From: Marivita cryptomonadis | GTDB lineage: Bacteria; Pseudomonadota; Alphaproteobacteria; Rhodobacterales; Rhodobacteraceae | NCBI RefSeq assembly: GCF_002115725.1 | Contig: NZ_JFKD01000012.1 | Coordinates: 62,001 to 126,000, forward strand | Length of the DNA stretch: 64,000 nucleotides | Direction of reading: 5' to 3' | In this document: piece after piece, positions 28,144-36,976 of the stretch | How positions within the stretch are numbered: position 1 is the stretch's first letter | Layout: the number at the start of each line of letters is the position of its first letter | The notes under the pieces: generated by a model | Databases searched by the model: none | Told to the model about the DNA's origin: nothing | The model's input: only the letters and a program-made list of their open reading frames with translations | Program-made: the position numbers and the translations under genes

Positions 28144-29246
28144 GCGTGAACGCCCAGACCTTGTCCGCGGGTGATGCACTGGAAGTCCTGCGCGCGGCAT
28201 GGGAGGCGCAAGACAGCGGGGCGTTGACCACGTCATGGATGCTGCATGGCAAACCCGGCGTCGGCAAAACGCAGCTGGTCCAGACACTTGCGACCCATAT
28301 CGGAGCGGAACTTTACGACATTCGCCTGACCACGATCGAACCCCAAGACCTGCGGGGGTTGCCCTATTACGATCACGAAACTCGCAAAACCCTGTGGTAT
28401 CGGCCCGAGGATTTGCCCGATCAACCGGACCGGCCTGCCGTGCTGTTTCTTGATGAATTGACTGCTGCATCGCCCTATTTGCAACCAACCGTCTACGGTC
28501 TTTTGCAGGAACGCCGGGTCGGGAGACATACCCTGCCCGACAGCGTGTTCATCGTAGCGGCGGGCAATACGGTCGAGGATGGTGCCTTGGCCTATGAGAT
28601 GGGCACCGCTCTGTCTGACCGTCTGGTGCATTTGCATGTCACGGCAAATGCCAAGGACTGGCTGGAACGCTATGCGGTGGACCAGTCGCTGCACCCGGCT
28701 GTTACGGCGTTCCTGAGGTCGCGCCCGGATCTTCTGGACACCACAGAAGACAGCCTGCGGCGTAGCGAGATGATCGCCTGCACTCCCCGGTCATGGGAAC
28801 GGGTGAGCCAGATCATGCAGGCAGTTCCCGACCGCCGTATCCGCGATACGATGGTCGCAGGGACCATTGGCGTTGCCCCGGCTGCCGAATTCGCCCGCGT
28901 GGCGGATGAGTTGGACGCGATGGTGACAGTGCAGGACATGCTTGCCGCCCCCCGCGCGCAACGGGTGGATCTGTACCCCGACACATTAAACGGGTTGGTC
29001 GGGTTGATCTATGGGCTGGTGGCACAGACCGAGGCTGACACGATTGCGGGCGTGATCGACGTTATGGCGGATATCCGAACGCTGAAATCAGACCGGGTTC
29101 AGGCGCTTCCCTTGGGCGAGTTGTCCAGCTTTGGCTTCGAACTATTGATCCGCAAGGCACTGGCGCAAGGGTTGCAAGAAGCGTTCCGAGGCTCCGAGGC
29201 CTATGCTGACTATGCCCAGGCGCGAGCCGAGACCGGGGCGCTTTAA
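28140..29246 (+). CDS. MoxR-type AAA+ ATPase
   Basis: A 368-residue AAA ATPase of the MoxR class. Walker A GKPGVGKTQLV (about residues 40-50), Walker B AVLFLDELTAA, sensor 1 FIVAAGNTVEDGA, and a C-terminal lid. MoxR proteins act as chaperones for folding or metal loading of partner complexes, usually with a VWA protein encoded next door, as here. It overlaps the membrane protein before it (4 bp) and the VWA gene after it (44 bp). Confidence 0.88.
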   Translation: MSVNAQTLSAGDALEVLRAAWEAQDSGALTTSWMLHGKPGVGKTQLVQTLATHIGAELYDIRLTTIEPQDLRGLPYYDHETRKTLWYRPEDLPDQPDRPAVLFLDELTAASPYLQPTVYGLLQERRVGRHTLPDSVFIVAAGNTVEDGALAYEMGTALSDRLVHLHVTANAKDWLERYAVDQSLHPAVTAFLRSRPDLLDTTEDSLRRSEMIACTPRSWERVSQIMQAVPDRRIRDTMVAGTIGVAPAAEFARVADELDAMVTVQDMLAAPRAQRVDLYPDTLNGLVGLIYGLVAQTEADTIAGVIDVMADIRTLKSDRVQALPLGELSSFGFELLIRKALAQGLQEAFRGSEAYADYAQARAETGAL

Positions 29247-30471
29247 TCCGGTGTCGGGTCAGCACAGCCGACGCGCACGAATGGCCTTGATCCAAATGGG
29301 CGAGGTTGATCCAGCGATTGCCGCGCTGGCGCTGTGGTGCACCCATCGCGACCATGAAGGTCAGACGGAAACCAATGGAGACACAATCTATTATGGCCCG
29401 TCCTTCACGCAACTCTCGCCACCGGAACAGATCGGCCTGACTGCGCATCATGTATTGCACGTTGCACTGCGCCATTCGGCGCGACAAGCTGAGATGGCGT
29501 CGCGGCTGGGGCGTGGGTTCAAACCAAGGCTCTACACGCTCGCGGCGGACGCGATGGTCAATGAGGCACTGCTGGCCGGTGGACACGCGCTGCCAAGGCC
29601 CGCGGTTCGGGCGAAAGAGTTGATCGACCTGCTGCCCGGACTTGAAACGGTTGCGCCCAACATTCTTGCCGATTGGGACACGGACCGTCTGTATCACGCG
29701 CTGGCGGCCCCGTTGGAGGGGGACCCGTCACACGTGAACCCCGCCGTCGAAGACTATATGATCAAAAGAAAATTCGCGGCGGACCTGACCAGTAAAGGAG
29801 CCTTTGAGACACAAAGCGATGTCTGGGCAACGCGCGTCGAACAGGCATTGGAATTGGGCCAGTCTGCTGGGATCGGCATCGGCCCGGCGCTGATCCGGTT
29901 CGGCGATCTGCCAGCCTCGCAAATTCCTTGGGAGCGGCATTTGCGGCGTTTGCTGCTCAAAGCCGTGAGCGACGTTCCGCGCCTGTCACATAAACGACCC
30001 GCCGCACGTTGGGTGGCTCAAGAGGCCTTGGCACGCCCCACAGGTGCGCCGTCCCCGGCCTTTCAGCCGGGCCTTGCCCGAGACATGCGCCGCCCCCGGA
30101 TTATTCTGGCGCTGGATACGTCAAGTTCGGTCACGGACACGCAGCTTGATCTTTTTGCAGCCGAGGTTCTTGGCATTCAGCGACGCAATGACGCCGAAAT
30201 GCATCTTTGGGGCTTTGACACGACGCTTCATAGCCAGACTCGGTTGGCGAATGCAGACGCGCTCAATCGTCTCGATATCCGACGTGGTGGCGGCACGGAT
30301 TTCGCACCAGTGTTCGAGGCCAGTCAAAACCTTGATCCCTCGCTGCTCATCGTGCTGACCGATCTTGATGCGCCCCTGCCTGCCGCGCCCTGGTATCCGG
30401 TGATCTGGGCAGTTCCCACCCCCGTCACCCGGGCTCCGACCTTTGGCACGCTGCTTGTTATGGCGCGGTAG
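29203..30471 (+). CDS. VWA-like protein with degenerate metallopeptidase domain (DUF2201 type)
   Basis: A 422-residue partner of the MoxR ATPase. The N-terminal half resembles the putative metallopeptidase of DUF2201, but the expected HExxH reads HHVLH (residues 82-86), so the catalytic Glu is replaced. The C-terminal half (from about 295) is VWA-like: the MIDAS motif DTSSS in IILALDTSSSVTDTQLDLF, later GGGTDFAPVFE and LLIVLTDLDAP. Start choice is open: ATG 29203 overlaps the previous gene by 44 bp, and ATG 29212 or 29281 are alternatives. Function unknown; probably a MoxR client or adaptor. Confidence 0.82.
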   Translation: MLTMPRREPRPGRFNPVSGQHSRRARMALIQMGEVDPAIAALALWCTHRDHEGQTETNGDTIYYGPSFTQLSPPEQIGLTAHHVLHVALRHSARQAEMASRLGRGFKPRLYTLAADAMVNEALLAGGHALPRPAVRAKELIDLLPGLETVAPNILADWDTDRLYHALAAPLEGDPSHVNPAVEDYMIKRKFAADLTSKGAFETQSDVWATRVEQALELGQSAGIGIGPALIRFGDLPASQIPWERHLRRLLLKAVSDVPRLSHKRPAARWVAQEALARPTGAPSPAFQPGLARDMRRPRIILALDTSSSVTDTQLDLFAAEVLGIQRRNDAEMHLWGFDTTLHSQTRLANADALNRLDIRRGGGTDFAPVFEASQNLDPSLLIVLTDLDAPLPAAPWYPVIWAVPTPVTRAPTFGTLLVMAR

Positions 30472-30553
30472 GACGGAATTGCGCCAAATCCTTTGCCGGA
30501 TGCCGCGCTGGGGCGTAGCATGGTCAAAAGGGGCGTAACCGATGGAGGGGATG

Positions 30554-30862
30554 ATGGTCCGCGCAAGTCTAACAATCGCTGCGATTACCTTGTCAGGTAT
30601 GGCTGTGGCACAAGAGGCCAATGTCACCATGGGACGTCAGATCGCCGAGGAATATTGCGCGACTTGTCATATGGTGGAACCCAGCGGCCCGTTCAAACAA
30701 GAGCCCCCCAGCTTTGCCGCTATTGCTGTCTACCGGTCACCCGAGCAGATCCGCGCGCGCATCATGCAACCGATCCATTCGGATATGCCACGCTATAGTG
30801 AGTACATGATCGGCGGCAATATTGACGACATGGTTGCCTATATCGCGTCACTCGAGGAATGA
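30554..30862 (+). CDS. small periplasmic c-type cytochrome
   Basis: Mono-haem cytochrome c of about 102 residues. Signal peptide MVRASLTIAAITLSGMAVAQ, haem motif CATCH (residues 35-39), and a distal methionine probably in HSDMPRYSEYM. ATG 30554 was chosen because GGAGG (30544-30548) lies five bases upstream; ATG 30542 and 30551 are in frame but worse placed. It follows the VWA gene by 82 bp. Likely a class I electron carrier; no partner complex is nearby. Confidence 0.83.
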   Translation: MVRASLTIAAITLSGMAVAQEANVTMGRQIAEEYCATCHMVEPSGPFKQEPPSFAAIAVYRSPEQIRARIMQPIHSDMPRYSEYMIGGNIDDMVAYIASLEE

Positions 30863-30887
30863 GCGCGGCGCAAAGTTCGCGCCGCGC
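30863..30887. terminator. bidirectional hairpin between cytochrome c and the RTX gene
   Basis: GCGCGGCGC (30863-30871) and GCGCCGCGC (30879-30887) form a perfect 9-bp stem with a 7-nt loop directly after the cytochrome stop and 8 bp before the convergent RTX stop. No T run is present, so termination strength is uncertain. Confidence 0.5.
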
Positions 30888-30894
30888 CCGTCGG

Positions 30895-33006
30895 TCAAGC
30901 AATGGCCGGTGGGTCCAGTACGCCGATCACCTGGACAAGGAATTCACCCAGTTCGGGGTCGAGCGCCGTTTGATACTGGGTATCTATGGCAGCAAAGGCT
31001 TCGCTGATGCTGTCTTGCGTCCCATCGAACAGAGCCATTGCGGCTGTTGCATTGTCTACGTTCGACATCCCGAGATGTACGGCGAAATACGCGCCGATAT
31101 CGACCTTGTTCTCTAGATACGCCCGGTCCAGCAATTGCTGATCGACAAAGGCCTGCCCCTCTTCCGGTTTCAATTCGGATTTGGCACCACGTAGAACCTC
31201 CAGAATGAACTGATCGCGCGACACGCCTCCTCCGTCCAGCAAACCAACCCAGAAGTCGATGCCCCCCTGATCCGGCGTGCGACCCAGTACGTTGTTATAG
31301 ACCGATGTCGCGAATTCCGTGTTCGAGGTCCCATCGGGATAGGTTGCACGTGTCTCGGTTTGATCCACGAATAGCGACGCCATTGTCTCTAACGTGGTGC
31401 CATTGGCAAAGGCGGTGCCCCAGAAGTTCAACCCGACCGCATCCGGCGCACGGTTGAAATACGCGATGTAAAGCTCGATGAAGCTTTCGAAATCCTGCGC
31501 CGACAGGCTGGCCACACCACCAAATTGCTGGAGGTTGAACGGACCATCCTGTTCATCCACCGTGAAATCCAGAAACTCGATATTGATCAGGGTATCCGTG
31601 CCGTTCACATCCGGCCTGCGATCGACCAGCCGTGTTTCCCCCGGTTCAAGGACAAGCGTGTAGGCGAATTGCGGACCCGAGAAGATCGCCGTGTCGATAC
31701 CCGGACCACCGTTCAGCACGTCGTTTCCGCCAAGACCGGTTACGGTGTCATTCCCGTCCAACGCACTCAGGGTTTCGCCCCCTGTGCCACCGGTCAGGAA
31801 ATCGCGACCGTTTGTCGGTGACGTGCTGTCGGGGATCAGTTCGAGCGCCGCAATCGTGCTGCCGGTCAGCCCTGTGTCGAAGCCCTCAACCGTGCGGGGT
31901 GTCAGCCCGTTCTCGGCCAGTGTCACATTGCTGATCGGAAGCAGCGCAAGCCCTGCTGTGGGATCGTCGAATGTGACCAGCATATCGGTGCTCAAAGCAG
32001 GGATCGCTGTCGCCACCAATTGCGAATAGCTGGGCGGCAGATACGTGGTGTTGAAAAAATCTGCAACGCGGCTTCCCTGTGCGTTCAGATCAGCGATCAC
32101 ATCATTCGCCAGATTGATGAATTCAGCCGCGATTTTCGGTGTAGCGAAGGACGTCCCGAATTCCGTGCCCCAATCCGCACGGCTGACCACGCCGTCCCCG
32201 GCCATATCGACATTCGGCAAGCTTTCGAAGGACGACAGCATCAGCTCGCCGTTCCCGGCCACGTTCCAAGCGCCGACATTGATGACGTTCTGGTAGACAC
32301 TGCCCCAATCGACACCGCCTTGGCCCGTATTCGCAGAAGCCTGGAAGATCGGCACCTCCAGCAGTTCGAAAAAGTCGAGCGTATTGAGTTCAGCTTCTTC
32401 GACTGTGTTCCCCCCCAAAGACACCGTCAACGCAGCGGGTAAATAGGTGATATCCGAGGCCGGATTGCTAGCCGCATCAAAGGTCTGAAGAAACTCGAAG
32501 ACCACCGCGATCATCGCCGGTTCCGTGTAATCGACGCCATCAAAGGTCGTGGTGACATCTTGAAATGGCAACAGGAACTGACCGGTTTCAAGACCGACAT
32601 CGATAGCGAGTATTTCTGTCATGGACGGGTCGATCAAGCGCTGTGTAATCGCTTCGATCACCCAATCTCCATGCGCTGGAATGTCTTGTGAAGCCTGCCC
32701 CACGCGCACGAAATCAAAATACGTCTGCGCAACCGCTTCCTGTCCGTTGAACTGAACGGTGGCTTCTTCCTTGAAGTCACGATCGCGCTCGAAACTGTAT
32801 TCGAAATCATCAGGTGTGACCCGATAAAATCCCCCCGTGGGATCGGTCAGCGTGGTTTGGGTTTCATCAATCGTGCCCAACCCGTTCGACACATAGTCAT
32901 AGAAAGTGACTTCGTCCAAAAAACCATAATCGAACAGGGTTACGTTCGAGTACTCGAAAACACGCTCGGTAAACTCGTCGAGCACAATAATCAGTGTTTT
33001 ATCCAT
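30895..33006 (-). CDS. RTX protein with subtilase-like and DUF4214 domains
   Basis: A 703-residue acidic protein, probably exported by a type I system: no N-terminal signal and calcium-binding RTX nonapeptides near residues 405-438 (GGTGGETLSALDGNDTV, LGGNDVLNGGPGIDTA). The N-terminal third looks like a diverged S8 subtilase: candidate Asp10 (IVLDEF), His112 (AHGDWV), Asn226 (ASANTG) and Ser286 (GTSFATP), in the order expected for the subtilisin triad plus oxyanion Asn. The segment from about 505 to 610 is DUF4214-like (AYFNRAPDAVGLNFW, LGRTPDQGGIDFWV). No type I exporter genes are adjacent. Activity is unproven; the pro-domain usual in S8 enzymes is not apparent. Confidence 0.8.
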   Translation of the reverse strand: MDKTLIIVLDEFTERVFEYSNVTLFDYGFLDEVTFYDYVSNGLGTIDETQTTLTDPTGGFYRVTPDDFEYSFERDRDFKEEATVQFNGQEAVAQTYFDFVRVGQASQDIPAHGDWVIEAITQRLIDPSMTEILAIDVGLETGQFLLPFQDVTTTFDGVDYTEPAMIAVVFEFLQTFDAASNPASDITYLPAALTVSLGGNTVEEAELNTLDFFELLEVPIFQASANTGQGGVDWGSVYQNVINVGAWNVAGNGELMLSSFESLPNVDMAGDGVVSRADWGTEFGTSFATPKIAAEFINLANDVIADLNAQGSRVADFFNTTYLPPSYSQLVATAIPALSTDMLVTFDDPTAGLALLPISNVTLAENGLTPRTVEGFDTGLTGSTIAALELIPDSTSPTNGRDFLTGGTGGETLSALDGNDTVTGLGGNDVLNGGPGIDTAIFSGPQFAYTLVLEPGETRLVDRRPDVNGTDTLINIEFLDFTVDEQDGPFNLQQFGGVASLSAQDFESFIELYIAYFNRAPDAVGLNFWGTAFANGTTLETMASLFVDQTETRATYPDGTSNTEFATSVYNNVLGRTPDQGGIDFWVGLLDGGGVSRDQFILEVLRGAKSELKPEEGQAFVDQQLLDRAYLENKVDIGAYFAVHLGMSNVDNATAAMALFDGTQDSISEAFAAIDTQYQTALDPELGEFLVQVIGVLDPPAIA

Positions 33007-33201
33007 TGAACTTACCTTCCCCCAAAGATCGCATGACGCAACGTCAGCGACGGGATTCAGTTTGGCGAAACGCGGCTCTGCATCAACTATTTTTCAGTCC
33101 AATGCGTCCCGCAATACATGGAAAACGGCAAGCACTGCCGCGTTACGCGTCGACTGCACGCGGCAGACAACCTGAACCGGTAAAGAAGGAGGTTGTTAAA
33201 G

Positions 33202-33287
33202 TGGTGCCCAAGGCGAGACTCGAACTCGCACGCTGTTGCCAGCGGGGGATTTTGAATCCCCTGCGTCTACCATTCCGCCACTTGGGC
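33202..33287 (-). tRNA. tRNA-Leu (anticodon CAA)
   Basis: Reading the minus strand from 33287: acceptor GCCCAAG pairs with CTTGGGC, the D arm is TGGCGGAATGGTAGACGC, the anticodon stem GGGGA/TCCCC holds loop TTCAAAA with anticodon CAA, a long class II variable arm follows (GCTGGCAACAGC), and the T arm is GCGAGTTCGAGTCTCGC. The CCA end is encoded (33202-33204). It decodes UUG. Confidence 0.95.
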
Positions 33288-33409
33288 CACGCGCAATCCC
33301 TACCCAAGCTCATTCCGCTCGTCCAGCGCAAAAACGCATTTCCATGCTGTGGACTTGACCCGTCCTGCGGCGCGTGATCTTAGCCCTGCAACCCGTTTCC
33401 GGAGCCGTT

Positions 33410-33988
33410 ATGTTACAGCGTCTGTACCAGTGGACCATGTCGATGGCCGACCACCCTCGGGCCCTATGGGTGCTTGCTGTCGTGGCCTTTGTCGAAAGCT
33501 CGGTCTTTCCGATTCCCCCCGACGTATTGATGATCCCGATGATCCTTGCACGGCCCTCGCGGGCATGGGTGATCGCTTTGGTGGCCACGGTGTCGTCGGT
33601 GCTGGGTGGAATGCTGGGCTACGCGATTGGCTACTTCTTTTACGAGGCTTTGGGCGAGCCGATTCTGAGCGCGCTTGGAAAAGCCGATTCGATGGCGGAA
33701 TTCAATGATCGCTTCAACGGCGTTGGCTTCTGGGCGGTGCTGATCGCGGGCGTGACGCCGTTCCCGTACAAGGTCATCACCATCATGTCGGGTTGGACGG
33801 CCATGCCTTTGACGACCTTCGTTGTCACATCCGTGATCGCGCGGGCCTTGCGCTTCTTTGTGGTAGCAGGTCTGTTGCGGGCATTCGGCGCACCGGTCAG
33901 AGCCTTTATTGAAAAGCGGTTGGGGCTGATGTTCACGCTGTTTGTCGTGGTTCTGCTTGGAGGCTTCTACATGGTAAGATTCCTGTGA
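33410..33988 (+). CDS. YqaA/DedA-family membrane protein
   Basis: A 192-residue SNARE-associated (DedA/YqaA) membrane protein, a family tied to lipid scrambling or undecaprenyl-phosphate recycling. It has about five hydrophobic segments. The family region around FVESSVFPIPPDVLMIPMI, GYAIGYFFYEALGEPI and the amphipathic GVTPFPYKVITIMSG are diagnostic. ATG 33410 follows GGAG (33401-33404); an upstream ATG in frame at 33374 lacks a site. dsbB overlaps its stop by GTGA. Confidence 0.87.
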   Translation: MLQRLYQWTMSMADHPRALWVLAVVAFVESSVFPIPPDVLMIPMILARPSRAWVIALVATVSSVLGGMLGYAIGYFFYEALGEPILSALGKADSMAEFNDRFNGVGFWAVLIAGVTPFPYKVITIMSGWTAMPLTTFVVTSVIARALRFFVVAGLLRAFGAPVRAFIEKRLGLMFTLFVVVLLGGFYMVRFL

Positions 33989-34452
33989 CACTGAACCGTC
34001 GAATGCTGATGCTACTTGCCGCAGGCGGATCGCTTGCCTTGATGCTGGGCGCTTTGGCATTTCAGCACATTGGTGGTCTGCCCCCCTGCAAGCTGTGTAT
34101 CTGGCAGCGTTATCCCCATGTCGTGGCGATTGCGATTGGGGCGGTTGCACTGCGGTTCGGTAACGCAACGCTGGCTTGGTTGGGCGCACTGGCCGCATTC
34201 GCCACGGCCGCGGTCGGGGCCTATCACACCGGGGTCGAGCGCGGCTGGTGGGAAGGTCCGACCACCTGTACTGCGGGTCCTATCGGCGGGCTGTCGACGG
34301 ATGAGCTGTTCGACCAGATCATGAGTGCACCCTTGGTGCGCTGTGACGAGGTGCCTTGGGAGATGTTCGGTCTGTCGATGGCCAGCTGGAACATGGTGAT
34401 TTCACTGGTGCTGATGGCCCTGTGGATCGCGGCAGCACGCAAGCCTGCCTAG
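33985..34452 (+). CDS. dsbB: disulfide bond formation protein DsbB
   Basis: Inner-membrane quinone reductase that reoxidises DsbA. The 155-residue product has four hydrophobic helices, the CxxC pair C35/C38 (PPCKLCIWQRYPH) and the second pair C95 (TTCTAGP) and C120 (LVRCDEVPW). It starts with GTG overlapping the YqaA stop. Its TAG stop shares CTAG with the stop of the convergent Lrp gene. No dsbA is visible. Confidence 0.92.
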   Translation: MTLNRRMLMLLAAGGSLALMLGALAFQHIGGLPPCKLCIWQRYPHVVAIAIGAVALRFGNATLAWLGALAAFATAAVGAYHTGVERGWWEGPTTCTAGPIGGLSTDELFDQIMSAPLVRCDEVPWEMFGLSMASWNMVISLVLMALWIAAARKPA

Positions 34453-34877
34453 GCCCCGCTTTTCCGGGTCGACAGCAACAACGACGTTTCTGACTGAGAT
34501 ATCCCATCGAATTTGCGGATGCAGGACAGCACATCGTCCAGCGCTTCGAGCGTTTCAGTTCCAAGTTCTGCGATCACGTCCCAGCGCCCATTGGTGGAAT
34601 GCAACGCCCGCACTTGCGGCAACGCCGTGAGCTGACGGATAACACGGTCCGTCCCGCGTCCTTCGATGCCGATCATCATCAATGCACGCACCGGATCGTG
34701 GGCCACGTCTTCCTTAAGGACAACGGTGAACCCCACCACATCCCCCGAGGCTTGTAAGCGATCCAGCCGCGATCGAACCGTGGCTCGGGATAGATTGAGC
34801 GTTGTGGCCAGGTCCGACACCGATGCACGGCCATTGTGGCGAAGGACTGAGATCAATCGTTTATCAGAGCTGTCCAT
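34449..34877 (-). CDS. Lrp/AsnC-family transcriptional regulator
   Basis: A 142-residue DNA-binding regulator: N-terminal helix-turn-helix (about residues 15-45, RASVSDLATTLNLSRATVRS) and a C-terminal RAM ligand domain. It diverges from the arginase-ornithine cyclodeaminase operon, and a 14-bp inverted repeat lies between them, so it probably senses arginine, ornithine or proline and controls that operon and itself. ATG 34877 chosen; the frame starts at 34907 with a poor N-terminus. Confidence 0.9.
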   Translation of the reverse strand: MDSSDKRLISVLRHNGRASVSDLATTLNLSRATVRSRLDRLQASGDVVGFTVVLKEDVAHDPVRALMMIGIEGRGTDRVIRQLTALPQVRALHSTNGRWDVIAELGTETLEALDDVLSCIRKFDGISQSETSLLLSTRKSGA

Positions 34878-34894
34878 TTCGATCCAACATCTTA

Positions 34895-34932
34895 TCAAAG
34901 TGATCAATAGTATGTCAAATTGATCACTTTGA
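34895..34932. promoter_or_regulatory. inverted-repeat operator between lrp-like gene and arginase
   Basis: TCAAAGTGATCAAT (34895-34908) and ATTGATCACTTTGA (34919-34932) are perfect inverted arms of 14 bp with a 10-bp spacer; each arm also holds TGATCA. It sits 18 bp before the regulator ATG and about 62 bp before the arginase ATG. The A/T-flanked half-sites suit an Lrp-type dimer. This is a strong candidate for the regulator's own binding site. Confidence 0.8.
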
Positions 34933-34994
34933 CCAGTTCCTGGTTACCCGATCTGCATTCTATACACCGTTCAAATAGTATGAGGACAGGATTG

Positions 34995-35918
34995 ATGCAG
35001 TCACAAAACATCGTATTGGTCGGCGCGCCGCTTGATTGTGGTAAGGCCAGCAAAGGCTGCCTGATGGGCCCCGACGCCTACCGCACAGCCGGGATCGCGA
35101 GCGCCTTGACCGCACTTGGGCACCGCGTCACCGATCTGGGCAATGTCGCGCCGGATGCCAACGACATCGCCGAACGGGACGGTTTGGTGAACCTGTCGGA
35201 AACCATCGGCTGGACCACGGCTTTGATGCGCACGGCGCAGGATGCGATGCAGCAAGGTTTGCCGATCTTTCTGGGTGGCGATCACGCGCTGTCTCTGGGC
35301 ACCGTGCCCGGCGTTGCGGCGCATGCAGAAGCCGAGGACCGTCCGCAATTCGTGCTGTGGCTGGATGCGCATAGCGATTTCAACACGCTTGAAACCACAG
35401 CCTCAGGCAACCTGCATGGCACACCGCTGGCTTATGCTACGGGGCAAGGCGGGTTTGACGGCTTCCCTGCCCTGCCCGCCACCGTGCCGCCCAGCCAAAC
35501 CTGCATCATCGGGTTACGCTCGGTCGATCTGCCAGAACGCGACCTGATGGCTGGCACAGGTGTGCGCGGCTACGACATGCGGGCCATTGACGAATCCGGT
35601 GTGGCTGCCTTGCTCAAGCCGTTCTTGGCGGATGTCGCCAAGGCGGGCGGCGCGCTGCATGTGTCGTTGGATGTGGACTTTATCGACCCGGCCTATGCGC
35701 CTGCCGTGGGCACCACGGTGCCCGGCGGCGCCACGGTGCGAGAGGCACATCTGGTGATGGAAATGCTGTGCGACAGCGGGCTGATGACCTCGCTTGATCT
35801 GGTGGAACTGAACCCGATGCTCGACGAACGCGGGCGCACAGCGCAATTGATGGTCGATCTTGCCGCGTCCGCACTGGGCCGCCGCATCTTTGACCGCCCC
35901 ACCCCGCGCATGATCTGA
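34995..35918 (+). CDS. rocF: arginase
   Basis: Manganese hydrolase converting arginine to ornithine and urea. The 307-residue product shows the three metal-binding motifs: GGDHALSLG, DAHSDFN with NLHGTPL, and SLDVDFIDPAYAPAVGT. It starts at ATG 34995 (MQSQNIVLVGAPLDCGKASK) preceded by AGGACAGG; ATG 34980 and the frame start 34920 are less likely. The ornithine cyclodeaminase gene follows after a strong AGGAGG site, giving arginine to proline in two steps. Confidence 0.94.
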   Translation: MQSQNIVLVGAPLDCGKASKGCLMGPDAYRTAGIASALTALGHRVTDLGNVAPDANDIAERDGLVNLSETIGWTTALMRTAQDAMQQGLPIFLGGDHALSLGTVPGVAAHAEAEDRPQFVLWLDAHSDFNTLETTASGNLHGTPLAYATGQGGFDGFPALPATVPPSQTCIIGLRSVDLPERDLMAGTGVRGYDMRAIDESGVAALLKPFLADVAKAGGALHVSLDVDFIDPAYAPAVGTTVPGGATVREAHLVMEMLCDSGLMTSLDLVELNPMLDERGRTAQLMVDLAASALGRRIFDRPTPRMI

Positions 35919-35928
35919 GGAGGTCTGA

Positions 35929-36972
35929 ATGCAACCGTCAGACAAGGCTTTGGTGCCGTTTGTATCCGTCGACCACATGATGCAACTTGTGCATCGCGTG
36001 GGGCTGGCCGAAATGATCCGCCGTATCGCAGAGGCCATCGAAGAGGATTTCCGACGCTGGGAAAGTTTCGACAAAACGCCCCGCGTCGCCGCGCACAGCC
36101 CCGTAGGCGTGATCGAACTGATGCCCACCGCGAATGACACGCTTTACGCGTTCAAATACGTGAATGGGCATCCAAAAAACACATCCGAGGGGTTACAGAC
36201 CGTGACGGCCTTTGGGCTGCTGGCGGATATGGATACGGGCTATCCGGTTCTTTTGTCCGAGATGACCCTGCTCACCGCGCTGCGCACCGCTGCGATGTCG
36301 GCTGTCGCCGCGAAGCACCTTGCCCCCGAAGGCGCGACCACAATGGCAATGATCGGCAATGGCGCGCAGGCGGAGTTTCAGAGCATCGCGATGCAGGCCA
36401 TCTGCGGTATCACCACAGTGCGGCTTTACGACAAAGATCCCGACGCCACGGTCAAATGCGCGGCCAACCTTGCGGCTACGGGCCTTAGCGTCTTTGCCTG
36501 CAATAGCGCCGAAGAGGCCATCGAAGGCGCGCAAATCCTGACGACCTGCACCGCCGACAAACAATACGCGACCATCCTGACCGACAACATGGTCGGCAGC
36601 GGCGTGCATATCAACGCCATCGGCGGCGACTGCCCAGGCAAGACGGAACTGGCGGCAGCGATCCTGCATCGATCGTCGATTTTTGTGGAATACCCACCAC
36701 AGACCCGCATTGAGGGCGAGATCCAGCAGTTGGACGCAGACCATCCGGTGACAGAGCTGTGGCAAGTGATCGCTGGCACGGCAGCCGGCCGCCGCGATGC
36801 GCGCGAAATCACACTGTTTGACAGCGTCGGTTTTGCCATTGAGGATTTCTCGGCCCTGCGAGTGGTGCATGACCTGACCCGCGAGACCGGGTTAAACCTG
36901 CCGTTGGACCTGCTGGCAGACCCGGACAATCCGCGGGATCTGTATGGTATGCTGATGCGCGCGGCTGGGTAA
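35929..36972 (+). CDS. ornithine cyclodeaminase
   Basis: NAD-dependent conversion of ornithine to proline and ammonia. The 347-residue product belongs to the OCD/mu-crystallin family: GYPVLLSEMTLLTALRTAAM, a Rossmann-type AMIGNGAQAEFQS and, near the C-terminus, IFVEYPPQTRIEGEIQQL. It starts after AGGAGGTCTGA, 10 bp beyond the arginase stop, so it is co-transcribed and strongly translated. Together with arginase it gives a proline- and ammonia-producing arginine catabolic route under the divergent Lrp regulator. Confidence 0.92.
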   Translation: MQPSDKALVPFVSVDHMMQLVHRVGLAEMIRRIAEAIEEDFRRWESFDKTPRVAAHSPVGVIELMPTANDTLYAFKYVNGHPKNTSEGLQTVTAFGLLADMDTGYPVLLSEMTLLTALRTAAMSAVAAKHLAPEGATTMAMIGNGAQAEFQSIAMQAICGITTVRLYDKDPDATVKCAANLAATGLSVFACNSAEEAIEGAQILTTCTADKQYATILTDNMVGSGVHINAIGGDCPGKTELAAAILHRSSIFVEYPPQTRIEGEIQQLDADHPVTELWQVIAGTAAGRRDAREITLFDSVGFAIEDFSALRVVHDLTRETGLNLPLDLLADPDNPRDLYGMLMRAAG

Positions 36973-36976
36973 GCGC

